Shown here in pieces: positions 1 through 7,399 of a stretch of DNA of 44,185 nucleotides. Positions within the stretch are counted from its first letter, which is position 1, and every line of letters starts with the position of its first letter. The notes under the pieces were generated by a model that saw only the letters and a list, made by a program, of their open reading frames with translations, had not been told where the DNA came from and did not search any database. Location: NCBI RefSeq assembly GCF_022678645.1, contig NZ_JALBWV010000067.1, forward strand, positions 1-44,185, read 5' to 3'. The DNA is from Saccharopolyspora soli. Its GTDB lineage: Bacteria; Actinomycetota; Actinomycetes; Mycobacteriales; Pseudonocardiaceae. The position numbers were made by a program, and so were the translations under genes.

Positions 1-120
<120 letters not shown>

Positions 121-133
121 GCCCCACCAAGGG

Positions 134-361
134 TTGCGACTGTGGCCAGACATGTCGATAAAGAATATCGACGAAGCACTGTCGTCCTTCGACCCAGCGG
201 AGCTTCATGCTCCAGCTGTGGACTCGAAGGCGTTGCATGGACTTAAATTCTCCGCTGCATTGCCGGATGACTTGGCCACCGACACCGTAGCCGAGCGTCT
301 CGCTGACCGACCAGGAGCAGTACAAGCGCTCGCCGAACACCACATCTACAGCGTCACATGA
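134..361 (+). CDS. Hypothetical protein, possibly the 3' end of a larger truncated gene
   Basis: A 75-codon frame starts at TTG 134, with an ATG at 152. The same frame stays open upstream into the poly-C, so the true start may be missing. The product is acidic and helical in character, with a segment GLKFSAALPDDLA followed by an AERLAD block. It has no signal peptide or membrane segment. It reads like the C-terminal tail of a multidomain protein. Since pglX lies downstream on the same strand, the missing gene could be another BREX gene, but I cannot show this. Function unknown. Confidence 0.4.
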   Translation: MRLWPDMSIKNIDEALSSFDPAELHAPAVDSKALHGLKFSAALPDDLATDTVAERLADRPGAVQALAEHHIYSVT

Positions 362-566
362 CGAGAACGACATGAAGCTCCTTTAATACTGCAACGAACT
401 GGTGGGTGTTCTCTGCGGCGTGTGATGTTCCGCTGTGCGGGGAGTATCCGGCGGCACACGCGGAACGTGCCTGCAGGTGCTGCTTACTACACGGTGGAGG
501 AATCAGGACCGACCCCACGTTGGCTTGTGGAGTGGACCGCCGAGTGGATGTCCTGCGGCGTTCGCA
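362..566. other. Intergenic stretch, no supported gene
   Basis: Several short overlapping frames exist on the + strand, but none has a convincing ribosome-binding site or protein-like composition. I see no RNA gene or repeat here. Confidence 0.4.
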
Positions 567-806
567 CTATCGAAGGTCGAACTTGCCGACGACGTCTGCC
601 ACCGGCGAGTCGGAGGCCCTGTCCAGCGCCTTCATCCGCTCACGATGACGGAAGAGCTCGCGCATACCCCACAGTGAGACAGCAACTAGTGCAACTAACG
701 AGACGTGCCAAGGGATGCTGCCGGCCCCGAAGTAGGCGATCGAGGCCGCTAAGCCCCCAGCCCCAAGTGCCTTGCCCCTGCCAGACAGGTGGGGTTGTTC
801 AACCAT
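567..806 (-). CDS. Small two-helix membrane protein, unknown function
   Basis: A 79-residue protein on the minus strand starts at ATG 806, with a purine-rich GGGAGA a few bases upstream. A hydrophobic stretch from about residue 18 to 48 can form two membrane helices with a short turn (around GAGSIPWH). It is followed by a basic RELFRHRERMK segment that should stay in the cytoplasm. I do not recognise the family. It lies between the truncated left-hand frame and pglX and is transcribed away from pglX. It could be a small accessory or toxin-like membrane protein of the mobile region. The alternative is that it is a chance frame. Confidence 0.45.
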   Translation of the reverse strand: MVEQPHLSGRGKALGAGGLAASIAYFGAGSIPWHVSLVALVAVSLWGMRELFRHRERMKALDRASDSPVADVVGKFDLR

Positions 807-845
807 GACGTCTCCCGGTCCCGGCAGGGGGTACGGCCCCTGCTT

Positions 846-900
846 GGTGTCACCGCTCCCCAGCGGCGGCTGCTACAGTTCTATCAGACAAACTGACACC
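846..900. promoter_or_regulatory. Nested inverted repeats upstream of pglX
   Basis: GGTGTCA (846-852) and TGACACC (894-900) form a perfect inverted repeat. Inside it, CCGCT (853-857) and AGCGG (862-866) form a second small hairpin. The structure ends 37 bases before the pglX start codon, in the position of a promoter or operator. The regulatory role is inferred. Confidence 0.4.
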
Positions 901-937
901 TCCCAGAATTTTTTGGGTAACCGGAGAGGCACGCAGA

Positions 938-3900
938 GTGATCGACTCCCGTACATTGTCGCTTGATCTCAGCCGGCGGGCGCGGTCGCTGGAGGCTGAC
1001 CTTCGTGGTCAGGGGGCCGCGGACGAGCAGCTGACCCAACTCGCCGTCGCGTGGGTGTTGGGCACCGTGTTCGTCCGCTTCGCAGCGGACAATGGGCTAA
1101 CAGCTGGGCCGGCGCCGACCGATCGCGATTCGCTGCTCTCGGCGTTCGACCGGATCGCTGCCACGCCAGCATGGCAACTTGTGTTCGACCGTGAACACGA
1201 CCCTAGGTATCAAGTCAGTATCTCGCAGGACGCCGCCACGGATCTGATTGCCTTTTGGTATCGACGAGACGGCAGTGGTAGTCGCGTATACGATTTCACC
1301 GATCCAGACCTGAAAACCGATTTTCTCGTTGACGTTTACGAGAACATCTCTGAGTCGGCTCATAAAGAGTACGCACTAGTCCATACGCCCAAATTCGTCG
1401 CGGACTTCATTCTCGACCACACGCTGCTGCCTGCCATCGAGGAGTTTGGATATGACACGGTCCGCGTAATCGACCCGGTCTGCGGATCGGGTCAGTTCGT
1501 ACTGGGTGCCTTCGAGCGACTGCTAGAGGCGTGGACGCACTGGGCGCCAGAACTCTCGCCCGGGCAAAGGGTGCTGTCCGCACTCGAATCAGTGCACGGC
1601 GTCGACATCAATCCCTTTGCCGCTACCATTACCCGGTTCCGACTCCTGATGAGGGCGCTGCAGGCTAGTGGATTGAGCACCTTCGACAGTATGAATGAGA
1701 CAGCTTGGAAGTTGAACATCGCCACAGGTGATGCACTGCTCGACCTCGAGACACATGCGAAGCCGCTGCGGCAGGGCGGCTACCACGTTGTTGTCGGCAA
1801 TCCTCCGTATATCGCAGTGAAGGATCGACTGCTCGATGAAGAGTATCGAGAACGGTATGACGCATGTTCAGGGAAGTACTCTTTGACGGTCCCATTCGCC
1901 CAACAATTCTTTCGGCTTTCGGTTCCGGCTGAGGACCTAAAGCGGGCAGGTTACGTCGGGTACCTCACGGCGAATTCGTTTATGAAACGCGACTTCGGTC
2001 GCAAATTGATCGAGGATTTCTATGCTCAACGTGTGAATCTTACACGCGTTGTCGACACCTCCGGTGCTTTCATTCCGGGTCACGGCACGCCAACAGTCAT
2101 CCTTATCGGCCGAAACTGCCCTCCGGTCGAATCGGACGAAGTCTTTACAGTACTCGGGGTTCACGGCGAACCAGAGCTTCCGAAAATTCCTAGTCAGGGT
2201 CTCGTATGGCAGTCTATCGAGCGCAACTCACTCCGCCCAAACCAGAGCGATGAGTGGACGGAGTCGCTATACCTAAACCGTCGTCTCTTTGGGGTTTTTC
2301 CGTGGATCCTCACTAACACGAGAACAGCCGACGTGGTGAAAATTATGTCGGACAATGTAAATACGCTCGACGATTCTGTTGTCCGTATCGGCTACTTTGC
2401 GAACACAGGGTCGGATGATATCTTCACTGGACCTGCAGCATCTTTTCGACGCTTACAGACAGAGAGTGGCCGAACACTGATCCCTGTGATCACTGGTTCT
2501 GAGGTGCGGGACTGGGCTGCGGCATCTAAGCGCGAGGCCTTCTTTCCTCTCGATGAAGATCGAAAGCCAGTAGATATCAGGCAGTATCCGGGTCATTTCA
2601 AGCGTCTCTGGCCATATCGAAATTTACTCGGAAATCGTCCGAACTACTCAACGAGATCATTCTTCGAAGACGGTCGCGTGTGGTATGACTGGCATTTCGT
2701 GACTGCCGCGAAGGACGCACATCCGTGGTCAATAACGTTCTCCTGGGTGGCCACGCATGCCCACTTCGCCATCTTGCGCGAACGGGCCGCGCCGCTGCAG
2801 TCGGCACCAGTGATCAAACTTTCATCAGATGCAAAACCGCAGGACTACATAGAACTGACTTCCCTGCTCAACAGTTCAGCAATCTGCTTCTGGTTGAAAC
2901 AGCACAGTAATAGCAAGGGGCGTTCTCGCGCAAACAAGGCCGGGAATGAGGAGCCCTGGATGGACATGTATGAGTTTACGGCCAGCCGCCTTGCGGAGCT
3001 GCCACTGCCTTCTAAGCTTCCAGCCGCGCATACAACGGAACTTGATTGTTTGGCACAGGAACTCACCCGACTAATCCCCTCAGCGGTCTCACCCACACGC
3101 GAGCACCTAGCGGAAGCCCGTCAGCGTTGGGAAACGGTGCGGTCCAGGATGATCGCTTTGCAGGAGGAACTGGACTGGGAAGTCTATGACCTCTACGGGC
3201 TGCTACCGCACAACGGCGAGCTGCTCGCCCCACCCGAAACGGTTCCACCACTGAACCTTGGCGAGCGAGCTTTCGAAATCGTACTCGCTCGAAAGACTGC
3301 CGAAGGCGACGCCACGGAATGGTTCCATCGACACGGATCGACACCGGTCACCGAACTGCCGGAGCACTGGCCGCCGGGGTATCGCGACGTCGTTCAACGC
3401 CGCATCAACGCCATCGAGGAGTTCACCAGGATCGGTACCATCGAACGGCCTGAGTTTAAGCGTCGTTGGGTGACCGACGGCTGGGACAAGATGCAGGAAG
3501 CGGCGTTGCGCGACTGGCTGCTCGACCGTTGTGAAGCGCCTGCTTTGTGGTTCAATGACAACGCCGGGACCAAACATCCGCGCCCACTCACTGTCAATCA
3601 ACTGGCCGGGCTTCTAGGTGCCGACGACGAGGTGGTCGAAGCGGCTGAAATCTATGCGCCGGGACGGCAGCTAACCGAGATACTTGCCGACCTGGTTGGC
3701 ACCGCGCAGGTCCCCTACTTAGCTGCCCTGCGCTATCGCGAGTCAGGCCTGCGTAAACGCTCCGAATGGGAACAGGTCTGGCAGTTGCAGCGGCAAGAGG
3801 ATGAAGCTCGATCCAGTAGATGTGAAGCTGCGGCGATCGAACAACGTGACGAAATCCCCGTTCCAAGCAAATATTCGGCGGCTGACTTCCTCAAAGTCGG

Positions 3901-4297
3901 TTACTGGTCGCTGCGTGGCAAGTTTGATGTGCCCAATGAACGCTTCATCTCGTTCCCAAACGCACGGTTCACAGCGGGAGCTGACCCACTGATCGGATGG
4001 GCAGGATGGGACTACACAGAGCGCGCACAGGTCTTGATCGACCTCATTTCCGAGCGAAGGACAGATTCTTGCAATCTTGATCGCGACTGGCTCATTCCTT
4101 TGCTCGGCGGGCTACGTGAGACCCTGCCATGGCTGCGCCAATGGAACCCCGAGTTGGTAAGTCGCTACGCCGCATTTCTAGCCGAGGGCCTGCGAGTTGC
4201 GGGTCTGACTGAATCCGACCTCGCCGCCTGGCGGCCAGCGAAGCCTAAGAGGGGCCGCCCTCGGAAAACCGCTGTCGAACGTCCGTCCAGTAACTAA
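938..4297 (+). CDS. pglX: BREX-2 adenine-specific DNA methyltransferase PglX
   Basis: This 1119-residue protein is a large class I N6-adenine methyltransferase. The N-terminal block LEADLR...VAWVLGTVFVRFAADNGL is typical of BREX-2/Pgl PglX proteins. The SAM-binding motif DPVCGSGQF lies near residues 181-189, and the catalytic motif NPPY near 287-290. The C-terminus carries KRGRPRK, an AT-hook-like DNA-binding patch. In the Pgl system PglX methylates host DNA and works with PglW, PglY and PglZ to limit phage. None of those genes is in this window, although the contig breaks just upstream. The start GTG 938 is set by GGAGAGG eight bases before it. Base composition is clearly less GC-rich than in downstream chromosomal genes, which suggests transfer. 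A generic type IIG-like methyltransferase is the alternative reading. Confidence 0.85.
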   Translation: MIDSRTLSLDLSRRARSLEADLRGQGAADEQLTQLAVAWVLGTVFVRFAADNGLTAGPAPTDRDSLLSAFDRIAATPAWQLVFDREHDPRYQVSISQDAATDLIAFWYRRDGSGSRVYDFTDPDLKTDFLVDVYENISESAHKEYALVHTPKFVADFILDHTLLPAIEEFGYDTVRVIDPVCGSGQFVLGAFERLLEAWTHWAPELSPGQRVLSALESVHGVDINPFAATITRFRLLMRALQASGLSTFDSMNETAWKLNIATGDALLDLETHAKPLRQGGYHVVVGNPPYIAVKDRLLDEEYRERYDACSGKYSLTVPFAQQFFRLSVPAEDLKRAGYVGYLTANSFMKRDFGRKLIEDFYAQRVNLTRVVDTSGAFIPGHGTPTVILIGRNCPPVESDEVFTVLGVHGEPELPKIPSQGLVWQSIERNSLRPNQSDEWTESLYLNRRLFGVFPWILTNTRTADVVKIMSDNVNTLDDSVVRIGYFANTGSDDIFTGPAASFRRLQTESGRTLIPVITGSEVRDWAAASKREAFFPLDEDRKPVDIRQYPGHFKRLWPYRNLLGNRPNYSTRSFFEDGRVWYDWHFVTAAKDAHPWSITFSWVATHAHFAILRERAAPLQSAPVIKLSSDAKPQDYIELTSLLNSSAICFWLKQHSNSKGRSRANKAGNEEPWMDMYEFTASRLAELPLPSKLPAAHTTELDCLAQELTRLIPSAVSPTREHLAEARQRWETVRSRMIALQEELDWEVYDLYGLLPHNGELLAPPETVPPLNLGERAFEIVLARKTAEGDATEWFHRHGSTPVTELPEHWPPGYRDVVQRRINAIEEFTRIGTIERPEFKRRWVTDGWDKMQEAALRDWLLDRCEAPALWFNDNAGTKHPRPLTVNQLAGLLGADDEVVEAAEIYAPGRQLTEILADLVGTAQVPYLAALRYRESGLRKRSEWEQVWQLQRQEDEARSSRCEAAAIEQRDEIPVPSKYSAADFLKVGYWSLRGKFDVPNERFISFPNARFTAGADPLIGWAGWDYTERAQVLIDLISERRTDSCNLDRDWLIPLLGGLRETLPWLRQWNPELVSRYAAFLAEGLRVAGLTESDLAAWRPAKPKRGRPRKTAVERPSSN

Positions 4298-4452
4298 CAA
4301 CAGAGTGGAAATAGTCCGCGAACCGTCGGTAGGTGTCGGCGTCGAGGTAGGCGACGCCGTGGATGAACCAGAACGTGTCGGGTTGATCGAGCTGGAACGG
4401 GCCGTGAACGAGCTGGCTGCTGGGGGGCTGTGATCCGGTAGTAGCTGGGCAT
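4245..4452 (-). pseudogene. Frameshifted small gene (about 68 residues if repaired)
   Basis: ATG 4452 follows an excellent AGGAGGG site and encodes MPSYYRITAP, after which the frame is lost at a run of six C on the minus strand (G run 4422-4427 on the plus strand). Removing one C joins it to a frame encoding SSQLVHGPFQLDQPDTFWF and onward through an aromatic-rich stretch to a stop at 4245. The repaired product has 68 residues with protein-like composition. I do not know its function. Its 3' end overlaps the antisense 3' end of pglX by 53 bases. The shift may be a true mutation, a phase-variable homopolymer or a sequencing error. Confidence 0.65.
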
Positions 4453-4532
4453 CGTGTTTACCCTCCTGGTGTCCTGCGGATTCAGTATCCGCGCTTCCGT
4501 TGCCTTTCTTGTTCAGGGCGGTACGTGGTTGG

Positions 4533-4766
4533 TCAGGTTGAGCGCTGTTCGGCGTCGAGAAGGCTGGCACGTAGGACGGCGAGAACCTGCTCTTGATCGG
4601 CGTAGCGGCTGAACGCGGCGGCCGTGACTGCGGCGAGCCCGACGAGCAGATCGCGGGCGTCGTCGAGGTCGAGGTCGTCGACCAGGACGTTGAGCCCGTC
4701 GTGATCTTTGGCGATGACGGCCGTGACGATCGCCCACACCTGCCGTTCGGCTTCGGCCGGTGTCAT
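4533..4766 (-). CDS. Small acidic protein of the integrated element
   Basis: This 77-residue protein starts at ATG 4766, which overlaps the stop of the preceding HTH gene in an ATGA arrangement, so it is likely translationally coupled. The product is acidic and helix-forming, with a VLVDDLDLDDARDLL segment and no cysteines, signal peptide or membrane span. It belongs to the leftward gene run of the element. I do not recognise its family. A longer frame reaching back to 4946 exists, but the coupled start is better supported. Confidence 0.6.
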   Translation of the reverse strand: MTPAEAERQVWAIVTAVIAKDHDGLNVLVDDLDLDDARDLLVGLAAVTAAAFSRYADQEQVLAVLRASLLDAEQRST

Positions 4767-5206
4767 GACGGGTCCGCCTGCGTGGAGGCGATCCCGAGAC
4801 CGGCGGCCAACTCCCCGAGCATGGATCGGGCGGTCTGAGTGCCTTCTGCTTCGGTGTCCACATTGGAGATCCGCACGTGGGCCGACACCAGCGACGACAC
4901 CGCCTTGGCGCTGTAGGCAAGGTCCTGCGCGTTCTGTGATTTCCACAGGGCGGCGCGGGCGTGCTCGATGTCGTCGAGCAGGCCGGCGGCGGCTTCGGCG
5001 CGGCGGTGGCGTACGTCCATCACTTTGGCCTGCGTCGCGGCTGCGGTATTGGATCGGTCGCCGGGGAGTCCGGCGGCTTTGCAGATGCGCGAGACGCTCG
5101 ATGGGCTGATTCCGATCTCACGGGCGATCGCGGCGCGGGATTGCTCGCCGGCACGAGCCAGGGCGAGCACACGATCACGCTGCTCGTCGGTCAGCGGCTC
5201 GGCCAT
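4763..5206 (-). CDS. Helix-turn-helix DNA-binding protein, terminase-small-subunit-like N-terminus
   Basis: A 147-residue protein starts at ATG 5206 with a strong GGAGG site. Residues about 5-45 form a helix-turn-helix of the resolvase/terminase-small-subunit type: LTDEQRDRVLALARAG, then AAIAREIGISPSSVSRICKAAG. The remainder is helical (about 70-125) and may oligomerise. The gene lies 175 bases after the RepA-like ATPase gene and is coupled to the next small gene. Such proteins in mobile elements bind DNA at replication, packaging or regulatory sites; which applies here is unknown. The iterons at 5343-5439 lie just upstream and could be its target, but that is inference. Confidence 0.7.
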   Translation of the reverse strand: MAEPLTDEQRDRVLALARAGEQSRAAIAREIGISPSSVSRICKAAGLPGDRSNTAAATQAKVMDVRHRRAEAAAGLLDDIEHARAALWKSQNAQDLAYSAKAVSSLVSAHVRISNVDTEAEGTQTARSMLGELAAGLGIASTQADPS

Positions 5207-5342
5207 CCGGTTACCTCCTTCCAGGATCGGGGTGGCTGTTGAAGTGCCCAGGTGCCCCGCCGCTTCGCGCGCGTGCGCGCGGGGACGGGCGGGAACGTGC
5301 CCACGCCCGGAGAAGCGTCACGGGTGGCGGCACCTGTGGTCG

Positions 5343-5439
5343 TGTGGAAAGCGTGGAAGCTGTGGAAATCGGCGGGTCCGGTCACGAGACGGCCCCCAGC
5401 TGTGGCGGGTTGGTTTCCACGGTTTCCACGCTTTCCACA
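5343..5439. repeat. Two opposed triplets of 9-bp iterons forming a 16-bp inverted repeat
   Basis: GTGGAAAGC, GTGGAAGCT and GTGGAAATC are tandem at 5344-5370. In opposite orientation GGTTTCCAC, GGTTTCCAC and GCTTTCCAC are tandem at 5412-5438. TGTGGAAAGCGTGGAA (5343-5358) and TTCCACGCTTTCCACA (5424-5439) are a perfect inverted repeat flanking the ATPase stop codon. The cores resemble DnaA boxes (CTTTCCACA versus TTGTCCACA). An origin or a Rep/HTH-binding site is inferred. Confidence 0.7.
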
Positions 5440-6485
5440 GGGATGTGTGGGGATCGGTACACGCCGCGTCCGGTCTTGACGACACGTCCGGCGCTGGCCA
5501 GGCGACGCAGGTACTCGCCTGCGTGCTTGGCTTCGACGCCGATGAGTTGGCCGAGAGCGGTGGGGCCGATGCCGTCCGGGTGTTGGCCGATGAGCCGCAC
5601 GATCTCGGTGGAGCGGTCGCCAAGTCCGTCGGATGCCTTGCGGGTGGTAGCGGTGGTGGCAGCAGCGTCGAGGTCGGTGCCGTCGAGTCGCCAGGACGTA
5701 CCGCCGGCCATCGTGAGTGCGTAGTCGGCTTCGGTGACGTCGCGGCCGGTGACCTTCAATAGACCGTCGGTTTCGCCTCTGGGGCGGACGAGCACGACGA
5801 TCGTGTCGGCAGCTCCGGCGAGTCCGTTGGTGCCCGACACCGCTTCGACGAAGTCGTCGGACGTGGCCTTGCGGTCGTGGTGGATGACGACGAGGGAAGC
5901 GCCGGGGTAGTCGTCGACAACGCGCTTGAGCGCCGAGCCGATCCGGTAGTCCCGTTGGTAGGCCGATTCCCCGACAACCGCGGGCGGCATGACCTTGCCG
6001 AGGGTGTCGAGGATTACCAATGGCGCGGTGTCCCCGCTGCGCAGCGCCAACCATGCGCGCACAGTGTCGATCACGCGGGCAGGCTGAATCCGCGTGAGGT
6101 ATTCGAACCGTGCGGGAATCGGGGCGGTGTCGAGCAACTCCCGGCATCGGGCTTGCATCCGCCGGTCACCGTCTTCAAGGGCGAGGTACAGCACTGGGCG
6201 GTCCGTGCCCACGGCGATGTGACCGAGGGCGCGGCCACCGCTGGCGACGGCGAGGGCGATGTCGAGCACCATCCACGATTTTCCGGCCTTCGGCGGCCCG
6301 ACCAGCAGTGAGAATCCCTCGGGCAGGACGCCGGGCACGGCGTACCGCAGGGGAGGGAAGGTCTGCTGGTCGAGCCATGCGCCGTCTCGGAGCCCGTCGA
6401 GCAGCGCGAGTGCTTCGGGGCTGACGGGCTCCGCGTCGAACTGGTCGATGTCGACCGACCCGTTGTGCTGGGGGGTCAGGGTCAC
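5382..6485 (-). CDS. RepA-like RecA-fold ATPase with C-terminal winged helix
   Basis: This 367-residue protein starts at a GTG whose last bases overlap the upstream stop (GTGA). The ATP-binding Walker A motif VGPPKAGKSW lies near residues 61-70. A hydrophobic Walker-B-like stretch, PLVILDTLGKV, lies near 150-160, and VVIHHDRK near 190-200. This is the layout of plasmid and phage RepA/AAA_25 hexameric helicase-type ATPases. After about residue 275 a winged-helix segment (STEIVRLIGQH, GPTALGQLIGV) probably contacts DNA. It is the likely replication or helicase protein of the element. The iterons at its own 3' end support a replication role. The whole motif order is intact, so it is probably functional. 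Confidence 0.8.
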   Translation of the reverse strand: MTLTPQHNGSVDIDQFDAEPVSPEALALLDGLRDGAWLDQQTFPPLRYAVPGVLPEGFSLLVGPPKAGKSWMVLDIALAVASGGRALGHIAVGTDRPVLYLALEDGDRRMQARCRELLDTAPIPARFEYLTRIQPARVIDTVRAWLALRSGDTAPLVILDTLGKVMPPAVVGESAYQRDYRIGSALKRVVDDYPGASLVVIHHDRKATSDDFVEAVSGTNGLAGAADTIVVLVRPRGETDGLLKVTGRDVTEADYALTMAGGTSWRLDGTDLDAAATTATTRKASDGLGDRSTEIVRLIGQHPDGIGPTALGQLIGVEAKHAGEYLRRLASAGRVVKTGRGVYRSPHIPVESVETVETNPPQLGAVS

Positions 6486-6700
6486 GCGGTCTCCCTGCGG
6501 AGGACGACGAGTGCGGCGGTGATCTCGCGTTCGTCGGCACGGCGGCGCTGTTCAAGCCGCAGCAGCCCTGCGACAGTGATCAATTCGGCTGCCTCATGGA
6601 TGTCCGGGCGGCGTTTCGCGGCCCGAGCGGCGCGGTCGAACTGGCGGACCCGCTGTTTCAACTCGTCGTCGGTGAGCTGCGTGATCTGCGGTCCGTTCAT
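6482..6700 (-). CDS. Small basic helical protein of the element
   Basis: A 72-residue product starts at ATG 6700 in an ATGA overlap with the upstream gene and ends in a GTGA overlap with the ATPase gene. It is highly charged and predicted helical (DDELKQRVRQFDRAARAAKRR), with no cysteine or membrane segment. The tight coupling just before the ATPase suggests an accessory protein to it. Family not recognised. Confidence 0.6.
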   Translation of the reverse strand: MNGPQITQLTDDELKQRVRQFDRAARAAKRRPDIHEAAELITVAGLLRLEQRRRADEREITAALVVLRRETA

Positions 6701-6912
6701 CCCGGCACCTCCTCGATGCGGAGGCGGTACTGCAGGCAGCGGGTTTCGTGCCGCTCTCCGGCACAGAACGGGCACGGTCCGGCCTGTTCGCCGCCATCGG
6801 GCCGGCCACAGTAGCCGACTTCACCGAACAACTCGGTGATGAACACGGTCACGGCCTGCCGTCCGCAGGTGCACAGCTCGCCCGGCTCGGCGGGGCGCTC
6901 GCAGGTGGTCAT
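6697..6912 (-). CDS. Small cysteine-rich, zinc-ribbon-like protein
   Basis: A 71-residue product starts at ATG 6912, overlapping the upstream stop by ATGA, and itself ends in an ATGA overlap with the next gene. It contains eight cysteines, including CERP, CTCG, CGRPDG and CPFC groups plus a late HETRC. These could bind one or two zinc ions. Proteins of this kind are common as unannotated small genes of actinobacterial integrative elements and phages. A DNA- or protein-binding role is plausible but not shown. Confidence 0.65.
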   Translation of the reverse strand: MTTCERPAEPGELCTCGRQAVTVFITELFGEVGYCGRPDGGEQAGPCPFCAGERHETRCLQYRLRIEEVPG

Positions 6913-7091
6913 GTCCGCGCCTCCTCGGCGGCATCGGTGCCGCACGGTGCCTGTGCGACGTCGGCGCGGTTTGCGATACTGGTCGCGGTTTGGGTGGTCA
7001 AAGTGGTGATCTCCAGATCTTTCGAGGCGGCGTTCTCTTGGTGGGGGGCGCCGCTTCTTCTTGTCTCGGACGGGTTTTCGCGTCCGGTCAT
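6909..7091 (-). CDS. Small hypothetical protein coupled to the excisionase gene
   Basis: ATG 7091 overlaps the excisionase stop codon (ATGA) and the product has 60 residues, ending in an ATGA overlap with the zinc-ribbon gene. The product is polar and low in hydrophobic residues, so it is probably disordered. Its main support is its place in the chain of coupled starts, not its sequence. Confidence 0.5.
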   Translation of the reverse strand: MTGRENPSETRRSGAPHQENAASKDLEITTLTTQTATSIANRADVAQAPCGTDAAEEART

Positions 7092-7276
7092 GCAGCCGGA
7101 TCGCTGTCGGCTCGCTGCTCTAGCCACGCGTCTACGTCGGCGAGGCGGAAGCGCAGGCGTTTTCCAACTCGGTAGGCGCGCGGCCCCTCGTCGAGGCGGC
7201 GCCAGTGGTACAGGGTCCGCAGGGGAACCCCTAGGTATTCGGCGACTTCGTTGGCCGAGAGCAGCCGGTTCGCCAT
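7088..7276 (-). CDS. xis: Excisionase / AlpA-type helix-turn-helix protein
   Basis: From ATG 7276 the product has 62 residues; in-frame starts up to 7312 are also possible and none has a strong ribosome site. It is a winged HTH of the MerR/excisionase class: LLSANEVAEYLGVPLRTLYHWRRLDEGPRAYRVGKRLRFRLADVD. Proteins of this form direct excision of tyrosine-integrase elements or activate element genes. It heads the leftward coupled run and is divergent from the gene pair that ends in the integrase, the usual arrangement for an excision/replication switch. Confidence 0.8.
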   Translation of the reverse strand: MANRLLSANEVAEYLGVPLRTLYHWRRLDEGPRAYRVGKRLRFRLADVDAWLEQRADSDPAA

Positions 7277-7339
7277 CGATGCTGTGGTCACGTCAGAACC
7301 ATTGCACATCACCCGGCAGTGGGCAAGTGGCCACGCTCA

Positions 7340-7361
7340 ACCACCGCATTAAGGCAGTGGT
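7340..7361. promoter_or_regulatory. Imperfect palindrome in the divergent xis/int promoter region
   Basis: ACCACCGC (7340-7347) and GCAGTGGT (7354-7361) are inverted with one mismatch around ATTAAG. The site lies between the leftward xis run and the rightward 182-residue gene. It is a candidate operator for Xis or another element regulator, by inference from its position. Confidence 0.35.
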
Positions 7362-7399
7362 CTTGACGAACCAACCGCAACAACGGAACACTGACCGGC

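Noticed and set aside
938..4297. Long homopolymer G tract for phase variation inside pglX, as known for Streptomyces coelicolor
   Set aside because: The longest G run seen inside the gene is only about five bases, too short to argue for frequent slippage.
4178..4570. 130-residue minus-strand frame across the pglX end
   Set aside because: Low-complexity composition; it only reflects the shifted frame of the broken small gene described at 4245-4452.
5191..6147. 318-residue minus-strand frame overlapping the RepA-like ATPase
   Set aside because: Arg/Pro/His-rich composition in an alternative frame of a gene with clear ATPase motifs; a shadow.
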